Positions 17,495 through 27,341 are shown, counted from the first letter of the stretch. The stretch: 41,460 nt of DNA from Ardenticatenaceae bacterium (GCA_020634215.1 JACKCD010000055.1:1-41460), one strand, 5' to 3'. Translations and numbers: made by a program. Notes: a model not told the origin generated them from the sequence alone.

Positions 17495-19351
17495 ATGGCC
17501 TCTTCTACAGTGCAACAAATCAGCCGATTAAGCAAAATCAGTCAACTGATCGCGCAAAAGAAAACTGATTTTGACAATTTTCAGCAAAGTTTAGCGCAAG
17601 CCAGAAATGCCGGAGCCGTTGTTGCCGGTGAAGTTTGGCTGCAAGCGCAACTTGGTGAATTATTTTCTCAAGTGCAAGAACAAATCAAAGCGTTGGAATC
17701 AGCAGCCACGCTTGATAAAAGCAAAGCGATTCTAGATATGGTGGAAACCCAACTCGGAAACGTGTTGTGGAATGTGGCAAATGGTGCTAGCCAAACATTA
17801 ACCCAGAAACAAAAAACCCAAGAAGCTTTGCAAAAAGAGTACCAATCTTGGATTGAGGAAAATGGGATTCTGCTCCGGGAGGCAGAAGATCATCTTGACA
17901 AAGCACTCGAGGCAAAAGCGGCCGTTGAACGAGAAAGGCAGCTTATCACCCGTTTGCGTGCTATTAACGACCGTGCCAGAACCTCCTTAAAAGAGCAGGA
18001 TTTAGGGCGATTGGAGGAATCAATCCGGCAATGGCATGATGCAAGTGGCTCTAAACAACTGTGTACCAACATTGTAAAGAAAACGGCCGAGGTTGGTACA
18101 TTTGCCCACACCACCGAGCTTTATATTATGCAGTCCAAGTTAAGCAACCAGGATTCAGAATATACGGTTTTGCTCCGTCCACCAGAAATGGATAATCGAT
18201 CTGACCTCAATATTCGCGGGGTCAGTTCGGTGCTTGCCTCAGATCGCCAATCGCTGGTTGATATGACACAAAGAATTAGCCAGGCCATCAACAAAGGGTT
18301 GGCTCGTTCCTTTGAGACAAATAGGCAAGCAGAGGCTGCCCCGGATACAGGCTCTGCAAACGTTTCCGAAACACCACAGACAGAATTGCGCGAGTTTGAT
18401 CCAATTGAAATTCTGTCCGAGCAGCGGGCTGAATCAGCTCTCAATATTAGCAATTTGCCAGCCAATGACCTTATCCGCATTCTTGGCACCTTGATGTACC
18501 GGCTGGTTTTGCCAGAATCCATGCTGGAATACTTTGAACGCAACACACAGCTACCGTCTATTAACATTACGACAAACGACCTTGAGCTGCCGTGGGAACT
18601 GATGCATTACAATAACCGTTTTCTTTGCCTGGAACGGCCGATCGCCCGGATGCCCATGGGAAGTTCTTTCCGCTACTTTGACAAGGCACCGCGTGATAGC
18701 ATAAGACGCTTCTTGCTCATTTACGCCGACCCAGACGAGAATCTACCGCTCGCCCAAAACGAGATTCTGCGTATTCAAAAAAGATTGCAAGATGAGTGGG
18801 GTGAGCATGTCGTTATTGACACGCTCCTTGGGAAGCAAGCTAGTAGTGCGTTATTAAATAACGCACTCATTGAAGATTATTATGATATTATCCATTATGC
18901 TGGACACGCCCGCTTTGACAAAAGTAATCCTGAGTTAAGTAGCCTCTTGCTACACGGCCACGAACCATTTTACGCCCAAAAAATCCGGCGTTTAACCGCT
19001 GGCCGTCCCCTCATTTTTCTCAATGCCTGCGAAAGTGGACAAACGGCTAACGAGGAGGAAGCGCAGCAAACGATATTTGAGCATGGTTTAAAAACACAGG
19101 CAGAAGGGTTAGCCGCCGCAGCGGTCTATGGTGGAGCCGTAGGTTGTATTGGATCAATATGGCCCGTTTATGATGATGCCGCCGCTGATTTTGCCGTCCA
19201 GTTCTATAACCACCTCATTGAAGGCCATATGATCGGCGAAGCCATGCGTAAGGCACGCATTTTTATTCGCCAGCAGTACCCTGAACAGGTTACGTGGGCA
19301 TCATTTGTCCTCTACGCCAACCCCACATTCCAATTTCGGCCCATTACCTAA
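17495..19351 (+). CDS. CHAT-domain cysteine protease
   Basis: This is a 618-residue protein with a long helical, coiled-coil N-terminal half (about 1-230) and a C-terminal CHAT peptidase domain. It has LELPWELMHYNNRFLCLERP, the conserved entry to CHAT cores, then IIHYAGHARFD (His471) and FLNACESGQ (Cys512), followed by GGAVGCIGSIWPVYDDAAADF. The His-Cys dyad is intact, unlike in the gene just upstream, so the two may act as an active/inactive pair. GAGGAG at 17484-17489 favours the second of two tandem ATGs (17495) over the first (17492). It is in an operon with its neighbours. The target is unknown; CHAT proteases elsewhere cleave specific partners in defence or death pathways. Confidence 0.87.
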   Translation: MASSTVQQISRLSKISQLIAQKKTDFDNFQQSLAQARNAGAVVAGEVWLQAQLGELFSQVQEQIKALESAATLDKSKAILDMVETQLGNVLWNVANGASQTLTQKQKTQEALQKEYQSWIEENGILLREAEDHLDKALEAKAAVERERQLITRLRAINDRARTSLKEQDLGRLEESIRQWHDASGSKQLCTNIVKKTAEVGTFAHTTELYIMQSKLSNQDSEYTVLLRPPEMDNRSDLNIRGVSSVLASDRQSLVDMTQRISQAINKGLARSFETNRQAEAAPDTGSANVSETPQTELREFDPIEILSEQRAESALNISNLPANDLIRILGTLMYRLVLPESMLEYFERNTQLPSINITTNDLELPWELMHYNNRFLCLERPIARMPMGSSFRYFDKAPRDSIRRFLLIYADPDENLPLAQNEILRIQKRLQDEWGEHVVIDTLLGKQASSALLNNALIEDYYDIIHYAGHARFDKSNPELSSLLLHGHEPFYAQKIRRLTAGRPLIFLNACESGQTANEEEAQQTIFEHGLKTQAEGLAAAAVYGGAVGCIGSIWPVYDDAAADFAVQFYNHLIEGHMIGEAMRKARIFIRQQYPEQVTWASFVLYANPTFQFRPIT

Positions 19352-19368
19352 CACACGGTGAACTAGCA

Positions 19369-20637
19369 ATGTATGAAGTATTCTTAAGTTATAGTGAAGC
19401 AAACTATGAATTTGTTAATGATCTAGCCATGCGCTTGTATGGAGATGCACATCTTACATTCTGGTTTGCCCCCTGGCACAGTATTCCCGGCAAGCCAATA
19501 CAAAAACAAACTGAGGAGGCGTTAAAACTATCTCGATCCTGTGCTATTTTTATCGGTGGGGGAACAGGTTCTCTTGAAGGGTGGCAAAATAGGGAAATGC
19601 GTGAAGCTATTCGCAAACAGGTTGAAGAAAACCCTAATTATCGCGTGATCCCTGTATTCTTGCCTGAGATAGCACAAACTGACCGCGAATTGCTACCTGC
19701 ATTTCTCAAGCATTACTTCCAGCCCGGTTTAGAAATTGCATTTCGTAGCTCGGATGATGAGGCAGCTTTTAACCGCTTGATGGCAGGCATTTTAGGTCTG
19801 CCCCCTATTCAGGTTAAGAGCTACATTCAGCAAGAAACGGAGAAAATGAAAACACGTCCGCCAACGGCCGTTTTCCAACAAGGCCACGCTTTAGTCATTG
19901 GCGTAGCAAACTATGTGAATATAAACCCCCTGCCTGAAACCGTCCTCAACGATGCTTGTGACTTAGAACAGCTCCTTACCAACCCTGATGCCTGCGGTTA
20001 TCCAACCACAAACGTTATCCGGCTGCTAGATGACGAAGCCACCAACACCGGTATTCGATCTGCTTTAGCTACATTAGCCCGACGCACGGGGCCGGACGAC
20101 ACCGTTGTCATCTACTTTAGCGGACACGGCGCACACAACCCAAACGGCAACGGCGACCACCAGTTCTTGCTACCCTATGATTGTAATGCCGCCGACTTGG
20201 CCGGCACAACCATTGCTGGTGATGAAATGACCGCCATGTTGCAGGACATCAAAGCAGGTCGGTTACTCGTCTTGTTCGATAGTTGTCACAGCGGTGGTGC
20301 AGGCGACCCTAAAGGCGTACTGCCTCAATTGAAGCGCGGCCTAGACGAGGTCTATTATGAGGCTCTAGCCCAGGGAAAAGGACGCGTAGTTATGGCATCT
20401 TCCCGGCCAAGCGAACTTTCGTGGGTCTTAACGGGGATGAAAAACAGCCTCTTTACCCATTATTTGCTGGAAGCACTGCAAGGCAAAGCCGACATGTTGG
20501 GGGATGGTTATGTTCGCGTTTTTGATCTCTTTCGCCATGTCGCCAAATACGTTCCAAACAAAGCCGACCAGCATCCTGTTTTCAAAGCGACAGCGTTGGA
20601 GGATGATTTTCCCGTTGCTATTGTGATGCGAAAGTAA
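19369..20637 (+). CDS. TIR-caspase fusion protein
   Basis: This is a 422-residue protein. An N-terminal TIR domain (about 1-150) starts MYEVFLSYSEANYEFV and carries a Glu pair in QKQTEEALKLS (Glu49/Glu50), where TIR NADases have their catalytic glutamate. A caspase/peptidase C14 domain (about 165-422) has VIYFSGHGAH (His253) and VLFDSCHSGG (Cys306), a textbook metacaspase-type dyad. It may therefore sense or make a nucleotide signal and cleave proteins, but neither activity is proven. The chosen ATG 19369 begins the TIR fold directly and lies 17 bases after the previous stop with a weak GGTGA upstream. An in-frame codon at 19294 would run inside the CHAT gene and is unlikely. Confidence 0.87.
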   Translation: MYEVFLSYSEANYEFVNDLAMRLYGDAHLTFWFAPWHSIPGKPIQKQTEEALKLSRSCAIFIGGGTGSLEGWQNREMREAIRKQVEENPNYRVIPVFLPEIAQTDRELLPAFLKHYFQPGLEIAFRSSDDEAAFNRLMAGILGLPPIQVKSYIQQETEKMKTRPPTAVFQQGHALVIGVANYVNINPLPETVLNDACDLEQLLTNPDACGYPTTNVIRLLDDEATNTGIRSALATLARRTGPDDTVVIYFSGHGAHNPNGNGDHQFLLPYDCNAADLAGTTIAGDEMTAMLQDIKAGRLLVLFDSCHSGGAGDPKGVLPQLKRGLDEVYYEALAQGKGRVVMASSRPSELSWVLTGMKNSLFTHYLLEALQGKADMLGDGYVRVFDLFRHVAKYVPNKADQHPVFKATALEDDFPVAIVMRK

Positions 20638-20646
20638 GGCACAACT

Positions 20647-23517
20647 ATGTCTACGGAAATTGATTTTGATGTTTTCTTGTCTTACAACAAAGTTGACAAA
20701 GATGCGGTAGAAAATATCGCCCATTTTCTGCGCGAAGCAGGGCTGAAAATTTACCTGGATCGCTGGAATCTGGTACCTGGCACAGATTGGCAAGATGATA
20801 TCGAAAAAGCGTTAAATACGAGTCTCACCTATGCTGTCTTCCTCGGAGCCGAGGAGTTAGGCCCTTGGGATCATGTGCAAATGCGAGCAGCACTGACGCT
20901 TCAAGTGGAAGAGAAAGGTCGCCGCGTGATTCCAGTGCTGTTACCGGGTGCAGATTGGCTGGAACGGAGCCGAATGCCTCTCTTCCTGACGCTGTTTGCG
21001 CCGGTTGATTTTCGGTCAGGGTTGGATGATGCCCAAGCCCGTCACGAGTTAATTTCAGGCATCAAGGGCATCGCGCCTAGTTCATCAATAGCACCAGATC
21101 CGAGCGAATACCCCTTCCGAGGATTACAAGTTTTTGAAGAACCACATGCTAAATTCTTTTTCGGGCGTGAGGCTCTTAGCGCCCAATTGGTAAAAGCGTT
21201 GAAAAACAAACGCTTTTTGAGTGTGACGGGGCCATCTGGTGGGGGTAAATCTTCGCTTGTACGCGCCGGGATGATACCCCAAATTCGACAGGGACAGCTT
21301 GACGGGAGCCAAGATTGGCCTATTGTCCTGTTTAAGCCCGGTCCGCATCCCTTAGCAATGCTGGCTGCGCGATTAATTCCCGAAACGGTAACAGCAGATA
21401 ATCGGCTAAAAACCCAAAAAGCATACCTTGCAGAGCTAAAGCAAGACGAAAGCGGCTTGCACCGTATTATCCAGACCAGGTTAAGTAATGCACCGGATAA
21501 TCGGTACCTTCTATTGGTGGTGGATCAGTTCGAGGAGTTGTTTACCCTTTGTACCGATGATGAGGCCAGAAGCCTTTTTATTGCCAATTTGCTTTATGCA
21601 TCGGGCCTTCCAGGCGGGCAGACGCTGGTTGTGGTGACAATGCGAGCCGATTTTTTCGGCCATTGCGCCGATTATCCCGCCCTGGCCGCTCGCCTATCGG
21701 ATCATCATGCGTTAGTGGGGTCGATGCAAAAGGCTGAATTACGCCGTGCCATTGAAGAACCGGCTCGCCTGGTTAAAGTGGAATACGAAAAGGGGCTGGT
21801 TGATACTATTTTGGGCGATCTGGGAGACGGGCCGGGGCGTTTGCCGCTTTTGCAGCATACCTTATGGATGCTGTGGGAGGAAGGGCGACGCGGTAATTAT
21901 CTAACAACGGATAAATACCATGAAATTGGTGGGGTTCAGGGCGCACTGGCCCAATGGGCGGACAATGTGTACGGTCAATTGAAGCCAGAGCAGCAAGAGT
22001 TGGCTAAACAGATATTGTTGCGATTGACAAAGCCGGGTGAAAAAACAGAAGATACCCGTCGTCGGGCTTCGCTAACGGAGCTATTGCCAGATGGACGCGG
22101 AGCGGGGCAGGTAGCTAGAACGATTGACCGGCTGGTTAATGCACGCTTGTTAACGGCGGGTAAAAACGAAAGCAACGAGGGGGTGTTGGAGATTGCCCAC
22201 GAAGCTTTGATTCGCCACTGGCCGCTCTTGCGTGGCTGGATCAACGAAGATCGGGCAAATTTACTTTTGCAAAGTCGCCTGACGGATGCTGCCGATGAGT
22301 GGAAGCGCAAGAAAAAGGAAGTAAGCTACCTTTTTCTTGGCTCCCGGTTAACCGAAATAGAAACTAAATTGGCCGATACAGATTTCAGTCCCTTAGAGCG
22401 CGAGTTTGTCCAAGCCAGTGTTGCTGCTAGAACGGCCGAACGACAAGCCCACCGCTACCGCCGCTTAAGGCGAATTGGAACCACGGGCTTGTTCGTAATG
22501 CTTTTGACTGTAATTGGTTTCATCATCTGGCAAACAAGCTCCCCATGGAACCAAATCTTTGATAACGACCAAGTCTGGTCATTGGCCGCAACCAATGAAA
22601 CGCTGCCCACTTACTATTTGGGAACCAAAGATAGCGGTCTTAGACGTAGCACTGATGGTGTCAACTGGACGAAACTCGATACTGCAAATGGATTACCCAG
22701 AGGTGTAGGTGAACCTGGACGTGATACACCGGCGATACAAAAAATTGCTATTGATGGGCAGAACCCCAAACATCTTTTTGCATTTGTATCCCGTCATGGT
22801 TTATACCAAAGTTTGGATGCCGGTGATAATTGGCAAATTACTGGCAGTAGTGGACTGATAAACGGCGGCATCATAGACCTGGCTGTGTGGGGCGATCTGG
22901 TACTGTTCGTCACGAGTATCGCTGACGGTTATGGTCTGTACGCAAGTCAAGATAGCGGTCAGAATTGGAATGTTATCGGCGGACAAGGTGACATGCAGTT
23001 TGGCAAGGTATATACGGTTCATATTGACAATCGTGGTGAATATTTGTATGTGGGTGCTGAGACTGGATTTCATCGCTTTTCTTTGATGAAACCGATAGAT
23101 TCTTCTCGCTGGGAAGAAATAGATGACCTATTACCGGTAAGTTTGATTGAATCGTCACCGGGGGATAATGAGATATTTTATCTGGTTACTGCCAATCCAG
23201 AGGAAGTTGCCACTATTTATAGCTGGCAGCCGGGCTTGAAAACAGTTCAGTGGCAAACCGATGTTGAGGAACAGCCCATCGTGTTGGTTCCTTATCCTGA
23301 CCAATCTGGTCAAACATTGGCTTATATTCTGTTTATTAATAACAGAGTGTTTGCTTTGCAGCGTAACGGTCAGATGACTGTACTCAACCGTGAACCGGCA
23401 GGGATTGCTCTGGCTTTGGTGTTGAAGCCTCACCCTTCGGAAGATCGGTTATGGCTATTGTTGGGTCATGAGAATGGCTTGTTTGAGTATGCAGGGAATC
23501 TCAATTCACCAAAATAA
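20647..23517 (+). CDS. TIR-nSTAND NTPase with membrane helix and Asp-box propeller
   Basis: This is a 956-residue multidomain protein. The TIR domain (about 1-150, DFDVFLSYNKVD, with Glu in DDIEKALNTS) is followed by a STAND-type NTPase of the novel STAND class (about 155-560). It has FFGRE, Walker A GPSGGGKSS (Lys201), Walker B LLLVVDQFEEL (Asp293) and the TMRADFFGHC sensor segment. A basic region precedes one transmembrane helix (about 610-628). The C-terminal 325 residues carry Asp-box repeats (LRRSTDGVNW, YQSLDAGDNW, YASQDSGQNW) typical of sialidase/sortilin/Ycf48-like propellers. This topology suggests an outside propeller sensor coupled to an inside NTPase and TIR effector. It starts 9 bases after the TIR-caspase gene, so the two are probably co-translated. 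Confidence 0.86.
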   Translation: MSTEIDFDVFLSYNKVDKDAVENIAHFLREAGLKIYLDRWNLVPGTDWQDDIEKALNTSLTYAVFLGAEELGPWDHVQMRAALTLQVEEKGRRVIPVLLPGADWLERSRMPLFLTLFAPVDFRSGLDDAQARHELISGIKGIAPSSSIAPDPSEYPFRGLQVFEEPHAKFFFGREALSAQLVKALKNKRFLSVTGPSGGGKSSLVRAGMIPQIRQGQLDGSQDWPIVLFKPGPHPLAMLAARLIPETVTADNRLKTQKAYLAELKQDESGLHRIIQTRLSNAPDNRYLLLVVDQFEELFTLCTDDEARSLFIANLLYASGLPGGQTLVVVTMRADFFGHCADYPALAARLSDHHALVGSMQKAELRRAIEEPARLVKVEYEKGLVDTILGDLGDGPGRLPLLQHTLWMLWEEGRRGNYLTTDKYHEIGGVQGALAQWADNVYGQLKPEQQELAKQILLRLTKPGEKTEDTRRRASLTELLPDGRGAGQVARTIDRLVNARLLTAGKNESNEGVLEIAHEALIRHWPLLRGWINEDRANLLLQSRLTDAADEWKRKKKEVSYLFLGSRLTEIETKLADTDFSPLEREFVQASVAARTAERQAHRYRRLRRIGTTGLFVMLLTVIGFIIWQTSSPWNQIFDNDQVWSLAATNETLPTYYLGTKDSGLRRSTDGVNWTKLDTANGLPRGVGEPGRDTPAIQKIAIDGQNPKHLFAFVSRHGLYQSLDAGDNWQITGSSGLINGGIIDLAVWGDLVLFVTSIADGYGLYASQDSGQNWNVIGGQGDMQFGKVYTVHIDNRGEYLYVGAETGFHRFSLMKPIDSSRWEEIDDLLPVSLIESSPGDNEIFYLVTANPEEVATIYSWQPGLKTVQWQTDVEEQPIVLVPYPDQSGQTLAYILFINNRVFALQRNGQMTVLNREPAGIALALVLKPHPSEDRLWLLLGHENGLFEYAGNLNSPK

Positions 23518-23667
23518 GCGGTTCATCTGGGGGTGATAACGGCCGTTTATAACAGAGACAAGATGGTTTGAGGAAAGGTTGCACGTTGTCTGTGCGTCTT
23601 TGAAGATAGATCGCCAATTACAAAATCCTAAAGAACCATTGTTTTATTTGTTGTTGGAGGAAGTAAC

Positions 23668-24678
23668 ATGTGGTGTTTAATGAAATCTCGAACGAGTTTA
23701 GGCACTTTGCTGGTAGTGATGCTTGCCATAGCCTTGGTCATTACCAGCTGTAACAGTGCGGATTTGGAAGGGGTACGGGGTACGTTGGCGGCCATTGAGC
23801 CTGAAGTCGCTGCTGCCCAGGCGGCCGCTGCACACGCTGCCACCCGGGCTGCCGACGCGGATCTAACGGCCGATAATGCGCTGACCCAGGCACAAACGGC
23901 CGTTAATACAGCTGCGGAAGCCAGTAATGCTGTATCAATTGCAGAAACGGCCGTTGCCCAAGCAAACGCCGCCCAAGAAACGGCGCATGAAGCACTGGCA
24001 GTGATAGAAACGGCCGTTGCCGCCGAGCCAGAACCGGAGGAGACCCCCATCCCCTTGTTTGCGGGCACTGGCGGCATCGCCCTTACCTTTATCCAGGGTG
24101 GCGAAGAAACAATGATCATGTATCCGGTTGAGGATGTACGTGTGTATAGACGCTATAGCACATTCGCAAGTGAATGGGCAAGTAAGCCGAACATCATCGT
24201 GCAATTAGCCTGGACTGCCGACAAAGGAGATCAGGCGTGGCAGCTTGATTACGTTGATCGAATGGTGATTTCCGGCAACCCAAATGTGTACCTTTCTGAA
24301 ACAATGCTGACCAGTTGGCATGAATATTTGGCCTATACACAGGTTGGCAGTTCTAGCGATGCCAACCTCGATGTAGTTGAGTATAGCCTTCGACAAACAA
24401 TTAACGATACGACGATGCTTGCTCCAGACCAGACTATTACCAACCTAGGACAAAACCATCCTACGAGCGGGCGAAAGTACGTACAGTTCCTTCTAACCGA
24501 TACATCCAGCGGACAGCATACCCTGGTAACAGTTCTAGAGCATTTGTTCCCAGCCACGCTGGATGCCACACCAACACCTAAACCACCGGATGACTTAGAC
24601 AGCGCAGGCCAACAACAATGTCTTGTTTGCGCTTGGGGTGCGTGCCAGCTTGGTTGTTGGTGGTACGGCTCGCAATGA
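23668..24678 (+). CDS. Ala-rich lipoprotein with Cys-rich C-terminus
   Basis: This is a 336-residue secreted lipoprotein with a lipobox (ALVITSC, Cys28). Residues about 30-125 are alanine-rich and strongly helical, probably a coiled coil, much like the inserted segment of the sheath protein further downstream. Then comes a PEPEETPIP linker and a globular beta-rich domain of unknown family. The last 22 residues contain four cysteines and several tryptophans (CLVCAWGACQLGCWW). Three AACGGCCGTT copies (23895, 23946, 24009) each encode Thr-Ala-Val in the coil. GGAGG (23656-23660) precedes ATG 23668; an ATG at 23680 is also possible. I do not recognise the family. The preceding gap (23518-23667) holds one more palindrome copy and no gene. 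Confidence 0.75.
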   Translation: MWCLMKSRTSLGTLLVVMLAIALVITSCNSADLEGVRGTLAAIEPEVAAAQAAAAHAATRAADADLTADNALTQAQTAVNTAAEASNAVSIAETAVAQANAAQETAHEALAVIETAVAAEPEPEETPIPLFAGTGGIALTFIQGGEETMIMYPVEDVRVYRRYSTFASEWASKPNIIVQLAWTADKGDQAWQLDYVDRMVISGNPNVYLSETMLTSWHEYLAYTQVGSSSDANLDVVEYSLRQTINDTTMLAPDQTITNLGQNHPTSGRKYVQFLLTDTSSGQHTLVTVLEHLFPATLDATPTPKPPDDLDSAGQQQCLVCAWGACQLGCWWYGSQ

Positions 24679-24748
24679 TTTAGCGGTTATCAAGGATCAC
24701 TCTTTACTGTAGCCAATATTTTGTCGAGGAAAACAAATCATCTTGTCT

Positions 24749-24780
24749 GATCCCATTGCGTGCCTGCACGCAATGGGATC
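24749..24780. repeat. perfect intercistronic hairpin
   Basis: GATCCCATTGCGTGC and GCACGCAATGGGATC pair over 15 bp around a two-base CT centre. The hairpin ends three bases before the strong ribosome binding site (GGGGAGG, 24784-24790) of the subtilase gene. It may mark the 5' end of, or modulate, that message. Confidence 0.75.
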
Positions 24781-24794
24781 CAAGGGGAGGAAAA

Positions 24795-27341
24795 ATGAAT
24801 ACAATCAATCGGCCGGAGCAGCAGGAACGGCCGTATCGCGAGATAATCATCAACTTTGACGAGGACAAAATTACAGCAGACGAAATCGAAGCGTTCATTG
24901 ACGATATACCACCAGTCTTTCAAGTTCCACTCATACAACCCCGTCTTAGTTTTGAACGAGAAAGAGATCGCCTGGAGATATTAAGACGTCAGGCAGAAAG
25001 AAATTTAAAAGGCAACCGAAAAATACCCAGCCTTAACCACTTCATGCGCGTGCGTATGCCTGGTTCGTACAGTGATGCAGATGTAGAACAATTGATAAAG
25101 GCAATTCTTACATACGAAGATTTTAAAGGCAAAATTACATATATAGCTAGAGCCGACCCGCCACCACTAGCCGATAAAGAAGAACCCCAGGATGGGTCAG
25201 GTCTGGTCGTGCTAAAGACTGATGCTAACACCCAAGGATACTTATATTCTGCCGTGCAGGGGGGAGTTAATGCCGAATACGCTTGGGCTATATCAGGTGG
25301 AAACGGCGCGGGCGTGCAGGTTTGTGATTGTGAGTTAGGTTTTGGCGCACATATCGATCTGCCAGATGTCAACGTTATCTCAACCCAAGTTTGTTGGCCC
25401 GGTGAAGAAGAACACGGCACGAACGTTTTAGGCATATTGGCCGGTAAGCCTGATGACGTGGGGGTGACCGGTATTTGTCACGGGGCGACCATGCTCTTTG
25501 CGTCAGAGTTCGGTGGCAACAGAACACAATGCTTCGAAGACCTCCTACTCGCTTTTGATGAAGATGAAACACAGGAGGACAAGTTGCACCCTGGCGATGT
25601 CATCTTGTTGGAAATGCAATCAACATATTTTGAACCAGCCGAGATTGAGTCCGATGTTCATACGGCTATAACCACACTTGGGGGATTGAATCTCGTTGTG
25701 GTGGCTGCTGCCGGAAATGCCTGTGTCAATCTCACAACATTTACCATCGAACGAATCATCGGTATTGATGCGGATGGCAATCTAATTCGAGCAGATGTGC
25801 GGATATGGGATTCCGCTCATGAACACTATGATGATTCAGGGGCAATTCTGGTTGGCGCGGGACACGCTCCTTCTGCCGATTATCCCCATTCCAAAATTGT
25901 AGATTCCGCTTATGGCAGTCGGGTCAATTGCCAGGGATGGGGTGAAGGGGTTCGTACCACAAGCAGCGGTAATGGCTATACCAATACATTCGGCGGCACG
26001 TCAGCGGCAGCGGCTATGGTGGCTGGCGTGGTGGCGTGCTTGCAAGGGTATGCCAAAAATGTATTAGGGAACCGGCTTCAACCGTCCCATATTCGCCACT
26101 TATTGAGTCAGAATGAGTATGGCACCGCGCAGACTGATTATTATGAGGCGAATCAGTTGGGAGTATTAACAGAATACTTGGCAGAAGACTATCACATTGG
26201 ACCCCTCCCCGACCTAAAAAAATTGATTGAGGCTCCTGCACTGCGGCAGCGACCCGATGTATACATGCGTGATTATATTGGTGATACGGGTGAAGAACCT
26301 TCCACAGACAGAATTTTGTATTGGAGTCCCGACATCATAGCTCGTAAAAACGCGGTAACTGACATTGTTGCCGCGTTTGGTGGGGAAAATTGGGACGAGC
26401 CCAATCTGGGTGAGAACATTGAGTATGGGCAGCCTAACTACATCTATGTGCGCCTGCAAAACCGTGGCGATTTGTCAGAAGATGATGCAAAAGTTCAACT
26501 CTACTGGGCCAAGATGAGTACGTTTTTGCACCCTCTCACCTGGACATTGGTTGGGGAATTAACCAATCTTGCCATTGCGGCTGGTGAACGCCAAATTGTT
26601 GGCCCCATTGTCTGGCGGACAGATGCTATCCCAGAGCCGGGCAGTTATTGTCTTATCGGGGTGGCTAGCTCTGCTCTTGATTTTGTGCCTATCCCTGATA
26701 CGTTTGAATCACAAAGTATGTACGAGGATTTCGTGCGTTTTAGCAACAATATTTGTTGGCGCAATGTAACAGTAGTAGATGTTGATCCGAATGGATGGAG
26801 TGGCACCTTAACTTTTTGGCTGAACGGTTTGTTTGCCGAACTGTCTCATTATCAGTTAGAAATTGATCACCAGCTACCACTTGGTACGCACGTCGTTGTC
26901 AAGAGCAGGCAGTTCCAGCGAGCGTTTGAATATCCAAAAAAGTTAGATCGGGATTGGCCCTATATCCCAGAGCTGCCGATTCTTGATAGAGAAGTCGAAT
27001 TTATTCAACCCTATCAACCAACCAGCATTCACCGTTTACAAACCACTGCTTCCCGCGCTAAGAGGCAGCCTATTCAAGCAGAGTTAGAGCTTCTAAAACC
27101 GTCAAACAGACTTTATACGGGTCATCAAGCCCCCATCCCACCGTTCTTGTCACGACAACCGCTGATTATTGATGATATTCAGTTGCAAGCAGACAAGGCT
27201 GAACAGGTACAATTGAAGATCGAGATACCGAAGAATGTCCCTCCTGGGGATTATATGGTTGTCGCTAACCAATATTTGGGAGACACACATCTTGGCAGAA
27301 TAAATTATTTGTTGCGGGTGAAAGATAAGGCAATTGTATGA
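24795..27341 (+). CDS. S8-family subtilisin-like serine protease
   Basis: This is an 848-residue protease. After an N-terminal region of about 160 residues, the subtilase core shows Asp178 in VQVCDCELGF, His207 in EEEHGTNVLGILAG, Asn in VVAAAGNAC and Ser403 in FGGTSAAAAMVAG, so the triad is complete. Two acidic inserts and several cysteines are unusual for a cytoplasmic enzyme, yet no signal peptide is visible. The C-terminal 400 residues contain beta-sandwich-like segments (YGQPNYIYVRLQNRGDL and later) that could bind partners. The start at ATG 24795 is fixed by GGGGAGG. It is less GC-rich than the injection-system genes and has no perfect AACGGCCGTT copy, hinting at separate origin. Its link to the eCIS is inferred from position only. 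Confidence 0.87.
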   Translation: MNTINRPEQQERPYREIIINFDEDKITADEIEAFIDDIPPVFQVPLIQPRLSFERERDRLEILRRQAERNLKGNRKIPSLNHFMRVRMPGSYSDADVEQLIKAILTYEDFKGKITYIARADPPPLADKEEPQDGSGLVVLKTDANTQGYLYSAVQGGVNAEYAWAISGGNGAGVQVCDCELGFGAHIDLPDVNVISTQVCWPGEEEHGTNVLGILAGKPDDVGVTGICHGATMLFASEFGGNRTQCFEDLLLAFDEDETQEDKLHPGDVILLEMQSTYFEPAEIESDVHTAITTLGGLNLVVVAAAGNACVNLTTFTIERIIGIDADGNLIRADVRIWDSAHEHYDDSGAILVGAGHAPSADYPHSKIVDSAYGSRVNCQGWGEGVRTTSSGNGYTNTFGGTSAAAAMVAGVVACLQGYAKNVLGNRLQPSHIRHLLSQNEYGTAQTDYYEANQLGVLTEYLAEDYHIGPLPDLKKLIEAPALRQRPDVYMRDYIGDTGEEPSTDRILYWSPDIIARKNAVTDIVAAFGGENWDEPNLGENIEYGQPNYIYVRLQNRGDLSEDDAKVQLYWAKMSTFLHPLTWTLVGELTNLAIAAGERQIVGPIVWRTDAIPEPGSYCLIGVASSALDFVPIPDTFESQSMYEDFVRFSNNICWRNVTVVDVDPNGWSGTLTFWLNGLFAELSHYQLEIDHQLPLGTHVVVKSRQFQRAFEYPKKLDRDWPYIPELPILDREVEFIQPYQPTSIHRLQTTASRAKRQPIQAELELLKPSNRLYTGHQAPIPPFLSRQPLIIDDIQLQADKAEQVQLKIEIPKNVPPGDYMVVANQYLGDTHLGRINYLLRVKDKAIV

